The notes: generated by a model not told the origin, from the sequence alone. Shown: positions 43,095 to 52,998, numbered from the stretch's first letter. The stretch is 56,435 bases of DNA from Bacteroidota bacterium (GCA_947460595.1 CANHGS010000022.1:1-56435); one strand, 5' to 3'. Numbers and translations: made by a program.

Positions 43095-46000
43095 ATGCGT
43101 AAAATTTCACAACTGGCCCTTGCCCTCCTCCTAGTTTTAGGAAGCATTGCGGCAGATGCCCAGGTTAAAACTATTTCCGGAGTCATTCGTGAAGAACAGG
43201 ATGGCTTTCCCATTTCCGGCGCTTCTATTCGCGTAAAGGGAACCAATACCGGAACCGTCAGTAATGAAAAAGGGGAATTCAGTATCAAAACCAGTTCTGG
43301 GAATTTGATCCTGATCATTTCATCTGTGGGTTATGAAGACCGTGAACTGCCCGTGGTTGAAGGTAAAATGGCCAGATTCATTGAATTGCAACCCACCGTG
43401 AAAACCATGAAAGACGTGGTAGTCATTGGTTATGGTAAAGTAGACAGAAGAAAATTAACCGGATCGGTTGGTACGTTCAAACCTGACTTAGTTGGTGCCA
43501 ATCCAGTTTCCATGGACAAATTATTGCAAGGCAGAATTGCGGGTGTGCAAGTGTCTCCCGCTACCGGTGCGCCTGGTGCGGCTTCTGCCATTACTATTAG
43601 AGGTGTTACTACGCTAAGCGATGCGGGTAATGCGCCACTCATTGTACTAGACGGTGTACCCATGTATGGTCAAGACAGAACCAATAATAGCACCAACTTT
43701 AGTGCCAGTGGTTCTGCTGCTACTTTTACACAGCCCATCACCGCCAATAACTATACGCCTAGAAACCAGTTTGAAAGAAACCCGCTAGCCAATATTAATC
43801 CTGACGATATTGAAAGTATAGAAGTCTTAAAAGACGCTTATGCTACTTCTATTTATGGTAGCCGTGGCGCGGCTGGGGTAATCCTGATTACCACCAAGAA
43901 AGGTGCCATGGGTAAACCAAGGGTAAACGTGAGTTTTGCTACATCGGCGCAGCAAGCGTTTAACTTACCCGCTATTATGACTGGCGATGAATACAGTACT
44001 TTCTATACCGCTTATTTTGACACACTGAATAATAGAAGACCTACCGTTGGTTGGCCTCCTGCTAACAGGGTTTTCAAAAAAGGATATAACACGGATTGGT
44101 TAGACCAGATTACTCAAACAGGCATTGGTTATAATTTCTCTACTTCTGTAAGTGGTGGAACCGATAAGACCCGTTATTTTGTGAGCGGAGGTTATGATAA
44201 AGAAGCTTCTTATATAACCAACAATGATTTTCAACGCGTACAAGGAAGGGTGAATGTAGAAACATCGCTCAGTAATAGTTTGAAAATTGGTGTTTCTACT
44301 GCATTGAGTTCTACTATCAACAATGCACTCAATGCACAGCGTGCTTATTATGACGCGGTGATTAAAGCACCCAATATTCCGGTTTATGATAGCTTGGGTT
44401 TGTATGCTTGGAGGGCTTTGTATTCCCCTGCCAATATCATTAATGCAACAGCTCCTCAAAGAGACTTAAATCCGGTTGGTACCATTAATACGGGTAAAAA
44501 TCAGATCACCGATTTACGCGCTATCAGCAATGTATTTGCTGAATGGAAATTGGCTAGTTGGTTAACCTATCGCTTTGATTTTGGTGTAGATTGGTACAAT
44601 ACCAAAGCTTATAGCCGTGAGATTGACAAAACTGGAACCCTGCGTGGTGCTGCTACGGAAAGCAATATCAATAACTTAAAAACAGTAGTCAATAACCTCC
44701 TAAATTTTAACAAGCGTTTTGGTGACCATAGTATTAGTGGTGTGGTTGGTCAAAGTTTTGAGCGATCTTCTGAAAGTGCTACTACTTTAACCGGTACTAA
44801 TTTTATGGACGATAGGGTCCTTAGTATTATCTCTGCTTCTAACAGGTCTGTTACCAATGCCCTTACGCAGGAATGGACACTGGCTTCTTTCTTGGGTAGG
44901 TTGGACTATGGTTATAAAGACAAATACTTGGTAGGTATTACCAATAGAATTGATGGCTCTTCTAGATTTAGCGTAGACAATAGATATGTGAGCTTCCCTT
45001 CTGTTTCTGCGGGTTGGGTTTTGTCTAAAGAAAAATTTCTTAAAAATGCTACTTGGATTAACGAGCTGAAACTCCGTGGTAGCTGGGGTTTAACGGGTAC
45101 TGATGGTGGCGCTGGTTACTATGGTAGCTTGGGTCAATATTCCTACACCAGTACTGGTACTACTTATGCGGGTACTACTATTATCTCTGGTACAAGGCCA
45201 GCTAATTCCGATTTAAAATGGCAGCAGACTACCAATATTGATTTTGGTGTTGACGCTGGATTCTTACAAAATCGCATTCGCGTAACGGCTGAATATTATA
45301 AGCGTACTACTAAGAACCTCCTAGTGAATGGTGGCTTGCCTGGTTTTGTGGGCTTTAGCACCCAACAGCAAAACTTAGGCGAGCTGGAGAACAAGGGTTT
45401 TGAATTGACCTTGACTACCAAGAATATTGACAAGAAAGACTTTAGCTGGATCAGCAGTTTCAATATTGCGCGCAATGAAAATATTATCACCCGTTTAGAT
45501 TTAGCCAATAAGCTTGACGCTTCTCTTACTTCAGAAAGATCTGGTGGACGCTTTTGGACAGAAGGTGGTTCTGCCACTGCATTCAACCTCATGTACTGGG
45601 GTGGTGTAGACGCGGCAACTGGTAACCCCCGTTGGATTGGTGCCAACGATACGGTTTCATTGGTTCCTTTTGAAATTTTGTACACCGGTACTTCTAGAGA
45701 CTATAATAGCCAACGCAGAAATATGGGCGATGCGCTTCCTAAATTCTTTGGTGGTTTTGACAACAGAATCCGGTACAAAGATTTTGAATTTTCTTTCTTC
45801 TTCACTTTTGCTTCTGGTAATACCGTCTTCAATGGTGCTAAAGCTTCTATGTATGCCTTTAGCTCAGTGGATGCGCCCAACCTTTCTAGAGATATCTTAA
45901 ACTACTGGAAACAACCCGGTGATGTGACTGAGATTCCAGCACTGATTAACAAATCCAATACGGCTTTCACACCTGGTGGTAGCACCTCTCAATTCAATGA

Positions 46001-46292
46001 TTATACCTTGGGTAGAAACTCTTCTAGGTTCTTAGAAGACGGTTCTTTTATTCGTCTGAAAAACCTAACCCTTGCCTATAATTTTGGTCAAGGTATTTTG
46101 AAAAAAGCTGGGATTGTAGGTGGAAGCATTAAACTATATGTAGAAGCCAATAACGTATTCTTGATTACTAAGTACACGGGTATTGATCCAGAAGTAAGTG
46201 CCTATGGTTCTTCTGTATTGCAAGCTGGTTATGACGAAATCAGTATGCCTAATCCGCGTAGTTTTAGAATTGGATTTAAAATTGGATTGTAA
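43095..46292 (+). CDS. SusC/RagA-type TonB-linked transporter, second locus
   Basis: 1065 aa from ATG 43095, which begins a signal peptide (MRKISQLALALLLVLGSIAA); an upstream in-frame TTG is rejected. Unlike the first SusC it has no STN domain. It begins with the carboxypeptidase-D-like domain (ISGVIREEQDGFPISGASIR), then the plug (VVIGYGKVDRRKLTGSVG, SIEVLKDAYATSIYGSRGAA) and the barrel ending in GFKIGL. Absence of STN agrees with the absence of an adjacent sigma/anti-sigma pair; control may come from the divergent LytTR system. With the GH16 enzyme it probably imports beta-1,3-glucan oligosaccharides. Confidence 0.95.
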   Translation: MRKISQLALALLLVLGSIAADAQVKTISGVIREEQDGFPISGASIRVKGTNTGTVSNEKGEFSIKTSSGNLILIISSVGYEDRELPVVEGKMARFIELQPTVKTMKDVVVIGYGKVDRRKLTGSVGTFKPDLVGANPVSMDKLLQGRIAGVQVSPATGAPGAASAITIRGVTTLSDAGNAPLIVLDGVPMYGQDRTNNSTNFSASGSAATFTQPITANNYTPRNQFERNPLANINPDDIESIEVLKDAYATSIYGSRGAAGVILITTKKGAMGKPRVNVSFATSAQQAFNLPAIMTGDEYSTFYTAYFDTLNNRRPTVGWPPANRVFKKGYNTDWLDQITQTGIGYNFSTSVSGGTDKTRYFVSGGYDKEASYITNNDFQRVQGRVNVETSLSNSLKIGVSTALSSTINNALNAQRAYYDAVIKAPNIPVYDSLGLYAWRALYSPANIINATAPQRDLNPVGTINTGKNQITDLRAISNVFAEWKLASWLTYRFDFGVDWYNTKAYSREIDKTGTLRGAATESNINNLKTVVNNLLNFNKRFGDHSISGVVGQSFERSSESATTLTGTNFMDDRVLSIISASNRSVTNALTQEWTLASFLGRLDYGYKDKYLVGITNRIDGSSRFSVDNRYVSFPSVSAGWVLSKEKFLKNATWINELKLRGSWGLTGTDGGAGYYGSLGQYSYTSTGTTYAGTTIISGTRPANSDLKWQQTTNIDFGVDAGFLQNRIRVTAEYYKRTTKNLLVNGGLPGFVGFSTQQQNLGELENKGFELTLTTKNIDKKDFSWISSFNIARNENIITRLDLANKLDASLTSERSGGRFWTEGGSATAFNLMYWGGVDAATGNPRWIGANDTVSLVPFEILYTGTSRDYNSQRRNMGDALPKFFGGFDNRIRYKDFEFSFFFTFASGNTVFNGAKASMYAFSSVDAPNLSRDILNYWKQPGDVTEIPALINKSNTAFTPGGSTSQFNDYTLGRNSSRFLEDGSFIRLKNLTLAYNFGQGILKKAGIVGGSIKLYVEANNVFLITKYTGIDPEVSAYGSSVLQAGYDEISMPNPRSFRIGFKIGL

Positions 46293-46311
46293 ATCAACAT
46301 AAAATTTTAGT

Positions 46312-47727
46312 ATGAAATCAACTATCAAAATATTGGGTGTTTTACTAATTGTTCTTAGCTCTTGCAGCAAGCAATTGGAACTGCCTCCAGAAAATATTCT
46401 AACGGAATCACAGGTTTTAAGTAGCCCCAATAGTGCCGATGCATTGTTGTCTAGTGCTTATTTTAAATCATATTCCGCCATCAGGAACTATTATTACATG
46501 AGTGCAGACGTGGCAACCGGTAACGCGTTGACCATTGCCACCAATGGTTTTATTTCTTTGTGGAATGGTACGCTTAATCCTGGTTCCACCCTTGTACAGA
46601 CGCTTTGGAACAATCATTACAATGCCATCAATGAGGCCAACGTCATTATCAACTTGATTCCCACTTCAAATTTTGATGCTCCTGTTAAAACCAAATTAAT
46701 AGCTGAAGCCAAATTTGTAAGAGCGCTTAATTATTTTATCCTACTCAGAGATTTTGGTAGTGGGGCTATTACGGGTAAACTTTCTGGTGCGGGTATTCCT
46801 TTGCAGTTGGTGAATTATGCCAACTATGATGTTAGTAAAAACCTTCCTAGATCTACCTGTGCAGAAGTCTATACCCAAATTTTAAAAGACCTGGATGAAG
46901 CCGCTGCAGACCTTACGGATCAAACAACGGCTACGCCACAAGCTTTTAGGGGTCGTGCGCAAAAAACCACTTGTTATGCCTTGGCTTCTAGAGTGGCCTT
47001 GTATATGCGTGACTATGCTAAATCAGTCACTTATTCAACACAGGCTATGACCAATACCACACAATATGTATTGGCTAGTTCTCCTGCATTGGTTTATCCA
47101 GTAACTTCTGCTACTTCCAACTTAGCATTGAGTACAGAATTTATTTTTGCCTTTCCAGTGAGTTTTAATTCAGACGCAACAGATAATAACCTCACTGGTT
47201 ATTTTGCAAAGACCGCCATTTGGCCTGCTCCTGCTTTCTTGGCTACCTATGCCGCCAATGATATTAGAAATAGCGCCAGCATGATGACCGTTGGAAGTAC
47301 AACTGGTCCGGTTGCTTTGTTCTGTCCTTCTAAATTTGCCAATCCTACTGGTAGGGATCATTTGCCCGTTATCCGTTTAAGTGAAATCTATTTGAACAAA
47401 GCCGAGGCATTGGTGAGGTCTACTAGTTCTGTGAATGCAGAAGCCATTACCCTTTTGAATGCTATTCGTCAACGTTCTTTTCCTGCTGGTCTTAAACCTG
47501 CCCCTTTTACCGCGCTTAGTTTTGCTTCCCCCACTGATTTGATGACCGCTATTCTCAAAGAACGCAAATGGGAACTGGCATTTGAGGGTCATGATATGTT
47601 TGATAATATTAGAACAGGCGTGGCTCCTAATGCGGCCTTAACGGACCAAAACAAATGGGTCTATCCTATTCCTAAAAGAGAGATTGATTTGACCAATGGT
47701 TTGATTACGCAGAACCCTGGTTATTAA
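46312..47727 (+). CDS. SusD/RagB-type lipoprotein, second locus
   Basis: 471 aa with SPII lipobox (IVLSSCSKQL). SusD landmarks are KTKLIAEAKFVRALNYFILL near residue 130, then helical repeats, VIRLSEIYLNKAEALVR, and a C-terminal ERKWELAFEGHDMFDNIRTG. It begins 20 bases after the SusC gene. It should bind the glycan at the cell surface and deliver it to SusC. Confidence 0.95.
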   Translation: MKSTIKILGVLLIVLSSCSKQLELPPENILTESQVLSSPNSADALLSSAYFKSYSAIRNYYYMSADVATGNALTIATNGFISLWNGTLNPGSTLVQTLWNNHYNAINEANVIINLIPTSNFDAPVKTKLIAEAKFVRALNYFILLRDFGSGAITGKLSGAGIPLQLVNYANYDVSKNLPRSTCAEVYTQILKDLDEAAADLTDQTTATPQAFRGRAQKTTCYALASRVALYMRDYAKSVTYSTQAMTNTTQYVLASSPALVYPVTSATSNLALSTEFIFAFPVSFNSDATDNNLTGYFAKTAIWPAPAFLATYAANDIRNSASMMTVGSTTGPVALFCPSKFANPTGRDHLPVIRLSEIYLNKAEALVRSTSSVNAEAITLLNAIRQRSFPAGLKPAPFTALSFASPTDLMTAILKERKWELAFEGHDMFDNIRTGVAPNAALTDQNKWVYPIPKREIDLTNGLITQNPGY

Positions 47728-47768
47728 ATTATTGAAGCCCCTATATCAGATCACTAATAAAAAGCCTA

Positions 47769-49178
47769 ATGAGAAAAATATTGATAGGATTATACCTGCT
47801 TGTGGTAGTTGCCGCTTTTGGCCAAAACAAGGAAATGGCTTGTAAGCTGAAAGGGCATTTGGAAAATTCTTCAGGAAGCGAGTTGATTATTTACAAATTT
47901 GACAATTCTTTTGAAACAGCTATTCCTGTTGATGAGAAGGGCAATTTTGCTGGAAGCTTCAAACTTTTGGAACCGGGCATTTACTTTATTAAGCAGGGAA
48001 AAGCCTATTCAACTATTTTTTTGAAAAACAGTTATGATCTGACTGTAAACATAGACACCAAAGTTTTTGCAAAGTCCATGGTATTTAGCGGAGAGGGTGC
48101 AGACTTTAATAAATATTTGAAAGACAAGGCTGAATTGAAAAGCAACCTAATTGTTGATGCAAAAGTATTTTTTGTAGTATCTGTTGATAGTTTTTTAATC
48201 AGGATTGACAACTACGCTGTTAAATTGAAGCAACAATTAGAAGGCACCAAACTTGTCAAAGAAGATAGGGACCTTGCCCAAAAGCTCATTGAATATGATT
48301 ATCTGTTAATCAGGAATAACTATCAAAAATTCTATGTCTATCATACCAAGACCGAGCCCTTTATTCCGGAGCATTATCTTGATCCCATCAGGAACCTAGA
48401 TATGAATGATGCTCAAGCCTATAATAATTCCATGGATTATAGGTACTTGATTGTAGATAAATGGCGCATTTTTGAAGCAGACGCCAAGAAGAAAAACCCC
48501 AATCATTCTATCATTGAATTTACTGGCGCTTTTGCAGACAAAATTCAATACGAACCCGTTAGGGATCAGATAGTGCGCATGTTATTTAATCAAGTAGATG
48601 CACGTAACCCCAATTATGAATTGAATTATCAGAAAATCAAACCGTTGGTTAGAGTAGACAAAACAAAACAAGAATTAGAGAAGCGTTTAGCAACCGCACA
48701 AACCAATAGAGCGGGTATGTCATTGACTGGTTTTGATTATGAAAACCATAAAGGTGGTAAAACAAGTCTTGCCTCTTTAAAAGGTAAGTATGTGTACATT
48801 GATATTTGGGCTACTTGGTGTGGACCCTGTATTAGGGAGTTTCCGGAATTGACCAATTTGATTGCGGATTATAAGTCCAATCAAAACATTGAATTTGTTT
48901 GCATTTCTATAGACAGCAAAGAAGACTATGAAAAATGGCGCTCTTTTGTAACAGATAAAAAAGTAGGTGGGCTTCAGCTAATTGCAGACAAAGGACTAGG
49001 GTCAGATTTTATGAAGTTTCTAAACGTGAGTCTGATTCCCAGAAATGTATTGATTGACCCTCAGGGCAATATTATTTCTTCTGCTGGTCTCAGACCTTCT
49101 GATAAAAATACTAGAGAGACTTTGGCTAAATATGTGGGTGCACCCATTGTAAAATCCACTGTAACTAAACTAAACTAG
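47769..49178 (+). CDS. TlpA-like exported thiol-disulfide oxidoreductase
   Basis: 469 aa. The signal peptide is MRKILIGLYLLVVVAAFG. A DUF4369-like N-terminal beta domain (KLKGHLENSSGSELIIYKFD) and a helical middle precede a thioredoxin domain with WCGPC (Cys351, Cys354) and SLIPRNVLIDPQGNII with the cis-Pro. It matches the plan of the gene at 16245, and both sit behind a SusC/SusD pair, so a link between redox proteins and these transporters recurs in this genome. Confidence 0.9.
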   Translation: MRKILIGLYLLVVVAAFGQNKEMACKLKGHLENSSGSELIIYKFDNSFETAIPVDEKGNFAGSFKLLEPGIYFIKQGKAYSTIFLKNSYDLTVNIDTKVFAKSMVFSGEGADFNKYLKDKAELKSNLIVDAKVFFVVSVDSFLIRIDNYAVKLKQQLEGTKLVKEDRDLAQKLIEYDYLLIRNNYQKFYVYHTKTEPFIPEHYLDPIRNLDMNDAQAYNNSMDYRYLIVDKWRIFEADAKKKNPNHSIIEFTGAFADKIQYEPVRDQIVRMLFNQVDARNPNYELNYQKIKPLVRVDKTKQELEKRLATAQTNRAGMSLTGFDYENHKGGKTSLASLKGKYVYIDIWATWCGPCIREFPELTNLIADYKSNQNIEFVCISIDSKEDYEKWRSFVTDKKVGGLQLIADKGLGSDFMKFLNVSLIPRNVLIDPQGNIISSAGLRPSDKNTRETLAKYVGAPIVKSTVTKLN

Positions 49179-49288
49179 ATGATTCGTAGACAAGGTTCAC
49201 AAGGTTGACAATTGCTTAAACTTTAATTATTTTTCTAGAAAATTAAAGTCTTAGTAATTTAGATTTAGTTCAACTCAAAATCTTGTCT

Positions 49289-50308
49289 ATGAAACAACTA
49301 ACAACGATTGTTTGTCTACTGGCTTTTTTCCTGTTTGCTTGCGGCAAGAAAGACGGCGGATCGGCCTCCATTATTCCAACAAACTTGGTGTTTAGTGCCG
49401 TTGTTAGTACAGACAATAGTGGGAATGTGACTTTTACCGCATCGGCCACCAATGCGGTGAGTTATGAGTTTGATTTTGGAAACGGTTTGTTTCAGACTTC
49501 TACTACGGGTTCTTATACGTATAAATATCCTACTGGCGGTACCTATTTGGTTAACGTAATAGCCAAAAGTAGTACCGGTGAAACTGCTGCTAAGAGCACT
49601 ACTATCATAGTTACCAAGGCCTTAGCGTTGGTTTTTTCTGATGAATTTGACGTGGATGGTGCACCCAACGCCAGCAAATGGGGTTATGATCTTGGTGCAG
49701 GTGGATGGGGTAATAATGAATTGCAAAACTATACCAACCGAATTGACAACAGTTTTGTTTCAGGGGGAACGTTAAAGATCAAAGCCATCAAGGAAAGTTT
49801 TAGTGGTAGTGCTTATACTTCTGCTAGATTGTTATCTCAAAATAAATTCTCTTTTAAATATGGCAAGGTGGAAATTAAAGCCAAGCTGCCCGCTGGTGTG
49901 GGTACCTGGCCCGCCATCTGGATGTTGGGTTCCAATATTAGTTCTGTTAACTGGCCTGCCTGCGGCGAAATAGATATTATGGAACACAAGGGTTCTACCT
50001 TGAATAAAATCTATGGCACTGTTCACCATCCTGCCCGTTTTGGCGGCAATGCCGATGGTGCTACCAAAGACATTGCAAACGTTACCACAGAGTTTCATAT
50101 TTATACCATGGAATGGGATACTTCTACCATCAAATTCTTAGTAGATGGTACCGTGTTTCATACCGTTGGGAATAGTTCTTCCTTGCCCTTTAACCAGAAC
50201 TTTTTTATCATCATGAACCTGGCCATGGGTGGCACATTTGCCGGTCCGGTTGAATCTGGATTTACCAATGCTAGTATGGAAGTAGATTATATTAGGGTCT
50301 ACCAATAG
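49289..50308 (+). CDS. GH16 endo-glucanase lipoprotein (laminarinase-like)
   Basis: 339 aa from ATG 49289; an in-frame TTG two codons earlier is not needed. The lipobox is LFACGKKDG, so the enzyme is anchored to a membrane, probably at the surface. A PKD-like domain (about 30-110; YEFDFGNGLFQTSTTGSYTY) precedes the GH16 jelly roll (LVFSDEFDVDGAPNASKWGY). The active site GEIDIMEHKG carries Glu227, Asp229 and Glu232. The subfamily pattern suits beta-1,3- or mixed-linkage glucan. It is the degradative enzyme of the second uptake locus. Confidence 0.95.
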   Translation: MKQLTTIVCLLAFFLFACGKKDGGSASIIPTNLVFSAVVSTDNSGNVTFTASATNAVSYEFDFGNGLFQTSTTGSYTYKYPTGGTYLVNVIAKSSTGETAAKSTTIIVTKALALVFSDEFDVDGAPNASKWGYDLGAGGWGNNELQNYTNRIDNSFVSGGTLKIKAIKESFSGSAYTSARLLSQNKFSFKYGKVEIKAKLPAGVGTWPAIWMLGSNISSVNWPACGEIDIMEHKGSTLNKIYGTVHHPARFGGNADGATKDIANVTTEFHIYTMEWDTSTIKFLVDGTVFHTVGNSSSLPFNQNFFIIMNLAMGGTFAGPVESGFTNASMEVDYIRVYQ

Positions 50309-50317
50309 GTGAATGTT

Positions 50318-51241
50318 TTAGAACCGATTGATCCAACTGAAATTTTGTTGGATAATACTTTGTTTTTCTTGGGCTAGTTCTTGAATAAAGGCCTTTGCCA
50401 CTGGAGATAGTTTTTTGTCTTTTAGCCAGACTAGGTTCCAGGTTGTTTTTAACGGCAAGCCCTTGGTGGGTATGATTTGTAGCTGTTTGTTGGCTAGCTC
50501 ATTTTTTAATCCAATGATGGGCATAATGGAATAACCAATTCTTGCTAGCACCGCTTGCTTTACGGCTTCATTGCTAGAGAGCTGAATTTTTTTTCTCACT
50601 GTGATGCGTTTGTTTTCTATAAATTTTTCCATGGCCATTCTAGTGGCAGATCCCTCTTCTCTATAAATCAGTGGCAGGGTCTCTAACAGGCTTTTGTTCA
50701 TAGGTTCTTTTTTGTAGGGATGGTCTCCCGGCCCCACCAAGAACAGGGTGTTGGTCATGAGCGAGATACTGTTTAGTTGCAAGTGATTGGGCAGCACGGA
50801 TACCAGTGCAAAATCGGTTTCATTTTTTTCTAAGGTCTCTACTACCCTTGATTTGTTAGATACGTCTAGACGCAGTTCTACGCCATCGTTTGATTTTAGA
50901 AATTTGGAGAGGAAATAGGGGACCACGTATTTGCCCGTAGATACACAGGAGATTTTGAGGGTCCCCGTTAGTGAACCTTTGTATTGCATGAGCCGGTAGT
51001 CAATACTCTTTGCCTCGTTCAAAATATTCTCTGCACACTGCGCAATCTCCATTCCAAAATCGGTGATATAAACACGCTTATTGATAATCTCTATCAAGGC
51101 TAAGTCAAATTGGTTTTGAAAATTCTTTAACTGGATAGACACGGCCGGTTGTGTTAAGTGCATGTCTTCTGCCGTTCTAGTAATGCTCTTGGTCTGGGTT
51201 ACTTTTAAGAAGATGGCCAATTGGTGTAGGGAATAGTTCAT
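50318..51241 (-). CDS. LysR-family regulator next to the SbtA gene
   Basis: 307 aa. The N-terminal HTH is clear (LHQLAIFLKVTQTKSITRTA, EDMHLTQPAVSIQLKNF). The C-terminal periplasmic-binding-like effector domain has TGTLKISCVSTGKYVVPYFL and later VKQAVLARIGYSIMPIIG. It is of the CbbR/RbcR-like general plan and is transcribed divergently from the small membrane protein and SbtA gene. It is therefore the likely regulator of bicarbonate uptake in response to a metabolite. Confidence 0.93.
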   Translation of the reverse strand: MNYSLHQLAIFLKVTQTKSITRTAEDMHLTQPAVSIQLKNFQNQFDLALIEIINKRVYITDFGMEIAQCAENILNEAKSIDYRLMQYKGSLTGTLKISCVSTGKYVVPYFLSKFLKSNDGVELRLDVSNKSRVVETLEKNETDFALVSVLPNHLQLNSISLMTNTLFLVGPGDHPYKKEPMNKSLLETLPLIYREEGSATRMAMEKFIENKRITVRKKIQLSSNEAVKQAVLARIGYSIMPIIGLKNELANKQLQIIPTKGLPLKTTWNLVWLKDKKLSPVAKAFIQELAQEKQSIIQQNFSWINRF

Positions 51242-51324
51242 AAGTTTTATTTATGCTTACCACAATAATTATAAATAAAAATATATGAATTAATCGATAC
51301 AATTTTGCTTCAAGAAATTTAAAC

Positions 51325-51528
51325 ATGAAATCAGCCATCTTAAAACTCACGTTACCACTGTCTATTCTTGCTTTTTGTTTTTGTTTGGCAACGGCTTTTA
51401 AAACCGATGACGTAATGCTGGCCAAATTATGCAGCGCCCTCTCATTGGTATCAATCTTATTCCTTTCTGCTGCTTATACAAAAGCCAATAGGAATAATAC
51501 AAGCGATGATAACGAATATGAACTTTGA
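51325..51528 (+). CDS. Small membrane protein upstream of SbtA, 67 aa
   Basis: MKSAILKLTLPLSILAFCFC begins a protein with two membrane helices (about 5-27 and 33-50) and a polar, acidic tail (NRNNTSDDNEYEL). Its stop lies 11 bases inside the SbtA gene, so both are translated from one message. In cyanobacteria SbtA is controlled by a small PII-like protein, SbtB, but this ORF has no PII features. It may be a membrane partner or a leader peptide. Confidence 0.6.
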   Translation: MKSAILKLTLPLSILAFCFCLATAFKTDDVMLAKLCSALSLVSILFLSAAYTKANRNNTSDDNEYEL

Positions 51529-52486
51529 AGTACTGATTAGCAATTTAACCAATCCAACTTTATTGTTTTTTGTATTGGGTATTGTTGCCACAGTAATTAA
51601 ATCTGATCTTGAAATTCCTGCTCCCTCTATCAAGTTCATTTCCCTTTACTTATTGTTCTCCATTGGCTTTAAAGGCGGTCAAGAATTGCAGCATAGTAGT
51701 TTTAACGCAGAGATTTGGTATTCCTTGGTTTTTGGAATGCTCATTGCTACTGTAATTCCACTCTATAGTTTTTTCGTCCTCAAAAAAAGAGTGGGGGTGA
51801 GTAATGCGGGAGCCATCGCGGCAGCTTATGGCTCTGTGTCTGCCGTAACATTTGTGTCTGCCGTGAGTTTTTTAGAAATGCAATCCATTCAGTTTGGTGG
51901 TCATATGGTGGCAGTGATGGCGCTCATGGAATTCCCCGCCATTGTGGTGGGTTTTATTTTGATCATGCAATTTGACAAGTCCGAGAAAAAAGAAGGGGTT
52001 GGTATTGGGTCTATTCTGCGTCATGCCGTTTCTAATGGAAGCGTGCTCATGATCATGGGTAGTTTGCTCATTGGTATTATTGCGGACTCTAAACAGGCCG
52101 AGGGCATCAAACCCTTTACTACCGATATTTTTAAAGGCTTTCTTGCCATCTTTCTCTTAGAGATGGGCATGATTACCGCCAAGCGTTTTGCAGCTTTTAG
52201 ACAGCATGGGTGGTTTGTCTTTTTCTTTGCCGTGATTGTGCCTTGTATCAATGGTTGTTTAGTGGCTTATGCCAGCCAGTTTATTTCCCAGCAAGAGGGC
52301 AACCGATTTATCTTTGCTATTCTGGCTGCCTCGGCTTCTTATATTGCCGTACCCGCCGCCATGCGCTTGGCCGCTCCTAAGTCTGACCCCGGTTTGTATA
52401 TTCCGATGGCACTGGGGGTCACGTTCCCTTTTAATGTGACTTTGGGTATGCCGCTCTATTATATGATCATTCATTGTTTGTGTTAA
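51518..52486 (+). CDS. sbtA: SbtA-type sodium-dependent bicarbonate permease
   Basis: 322 aa from ATG 51518 (MNFEVLISNLTNPTLLFFVL); an ATG four codons earlier is possible. About ten membrane helices are seen. SbtA-like segments are FSIGFKGGQELQHSSF, AAAYGSVSAVTFVSAVSFLE, VVAVMALMEFPAIVVGFIL-like (HMVAVMALMEFPAIVVGFIL), ASASYIAVPAAMRLAAPKSD and LGVTFPFNVTLGMPLYYM. The two inverted repeats of the fold are typical. In cyanobacteria it brings in HCO3- with Na+; in this heterotroph it may feed carboxylases or pH control. Confidence 0.93.
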   Translation: MNFEVLISNLTNPTLLFFVLGIVATVIKSDLEIPAPSIKFISLYLLFSIGFKGGQELQHSSFNAEIWYSLVFGMLIATVIPLYSFFVLKKRVGVSNAGAIAAAYGSVSAVTFVSAVSFLEMQSIQFGGHMVAVMALMEFPAIVVGFILIMQFDKSEKKEGVGIGSILRHAVSNGSVLMIMGSLLIGIIADSKQAEGIKPFTTDIFKGFLAIFLLEMGMITAKRFAAFRQHGWFVFFFAVIVPCINGCLVAYASQFISQQEGNRFIFAILAASASYIAVPAAMRLAAPKSDPGLYIPMALGVTFPFNVTLGMPLYYMIIHCLC

Positions 52487-52506
52487 GCCCCCCCATAAAA
52501 ATCAAG

Positions 52507-52535
52507 GATTTTAGTTCCTAAACTAAAATCTTTTT
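52507..52535 (+). terminator. Terminator after the SbtA gene
   Basis: GATTTTAGTT (52507-52516) and AACTAAAATC (52521-52530) pair exactly around CCTA and are followed by TTTTT. It lies 20 bases after the SbtA stop. Because the SOS operon begins only 29 bases later, the same dyad might also serve as an operator, but its T-run makes the terminator reading more likely. Confidence 0.75.
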
Positions 52536-52546
52536 ACCTATTATTG

Positions 52547-52559
52547 CTAAATAATTTAG
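52547..52559. promoter_or_regulatory. Dyad just upstream of umuD
   Basis: CTAAA-TAA-TTTAG is a short inverted repeat ending five bases before the UmuD start. A LexA-type repressor site is expected somewhere before an SOS operon. This or the larger dyad at 52507-52530 are the only candidates visible, since the Bacteroidota LexA box is not firmly known to me. Confidence 0.35.
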
Positions 52560-52563
52560 TAAT

Positions 52564-52998
52564 ATGACCCTCACCATCCTGGGCAAATCCAACCGAACCG
52601 TCTTGCCTATTCGCAAGATTCCCTTTATCAAAACCAGTATTTCCGCCGGGTTCCCCTCGCCGGCACAGGACTTTATGGAGGATGATATTAACCTACAAGA
52701 AATGTTGGTGCCCAAACCCCTCTCTACTTTCATTATCCGAGTCAAGGGAGATTCCATGGTCAATGCCTTTATTCCCGATGGGTGCCTCTTGGTGGTAGAC
52801 CGCTCTCTGAAAGCGGGGCATGGTAAAATTATTGTGGCGGTATTGAACGGAGAGTTTACCGTGAAACGATTGGTCAAGACCTCCCGCTCCTGGGTCTTGC
52901 ACCCTGAGAACCCAGCTTACAAACCCATTGTACTCACAGAAGAAATGGACTTTAAGGTCTGGGGGGTAGTGACCCGTGTGCTAGTTGATCCCAAATGA
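52564..52998 (+). CDS. umuD: UmuD-like S24 self-cleaving peptidase
   Basis: 144 aa. The cleavage site is Ala28-Gly29 in [11 protein letters not shown]. The catalytic Ser64 is in VKGDSMVNA and Lys101 in NGEFTVKRL. There is no N-terminal DNA-binding domain, so it is UmuD rather than LexA. RecA filaments would trigger self-cleavage and give the active subunit that teams with UmuC. Its stop overlaps the UmuC start by ATGA. Confidence 0.95.
   Translation: MTLTILGKSNRTVLPIRKIPFIKTSISAGFPSPAQDFMEDDINLQEMLVPKPLSTFIIRVKGDSMVNAFIPDGCLLVVDRSLKAGHGKIIVAVLNGEFTVKRLVKTSRSWVLHPENPAYKPIVLTEEMDFKVWGVVTRVLVDPK

Noticed and set aside
52507..52530. LexA-binding SOS box
   Set aside because: The dyad is followed at once by five T and closes the SbtA gene, so a terminator is the simpler reading; the LexA motif for this organism is not known to me.
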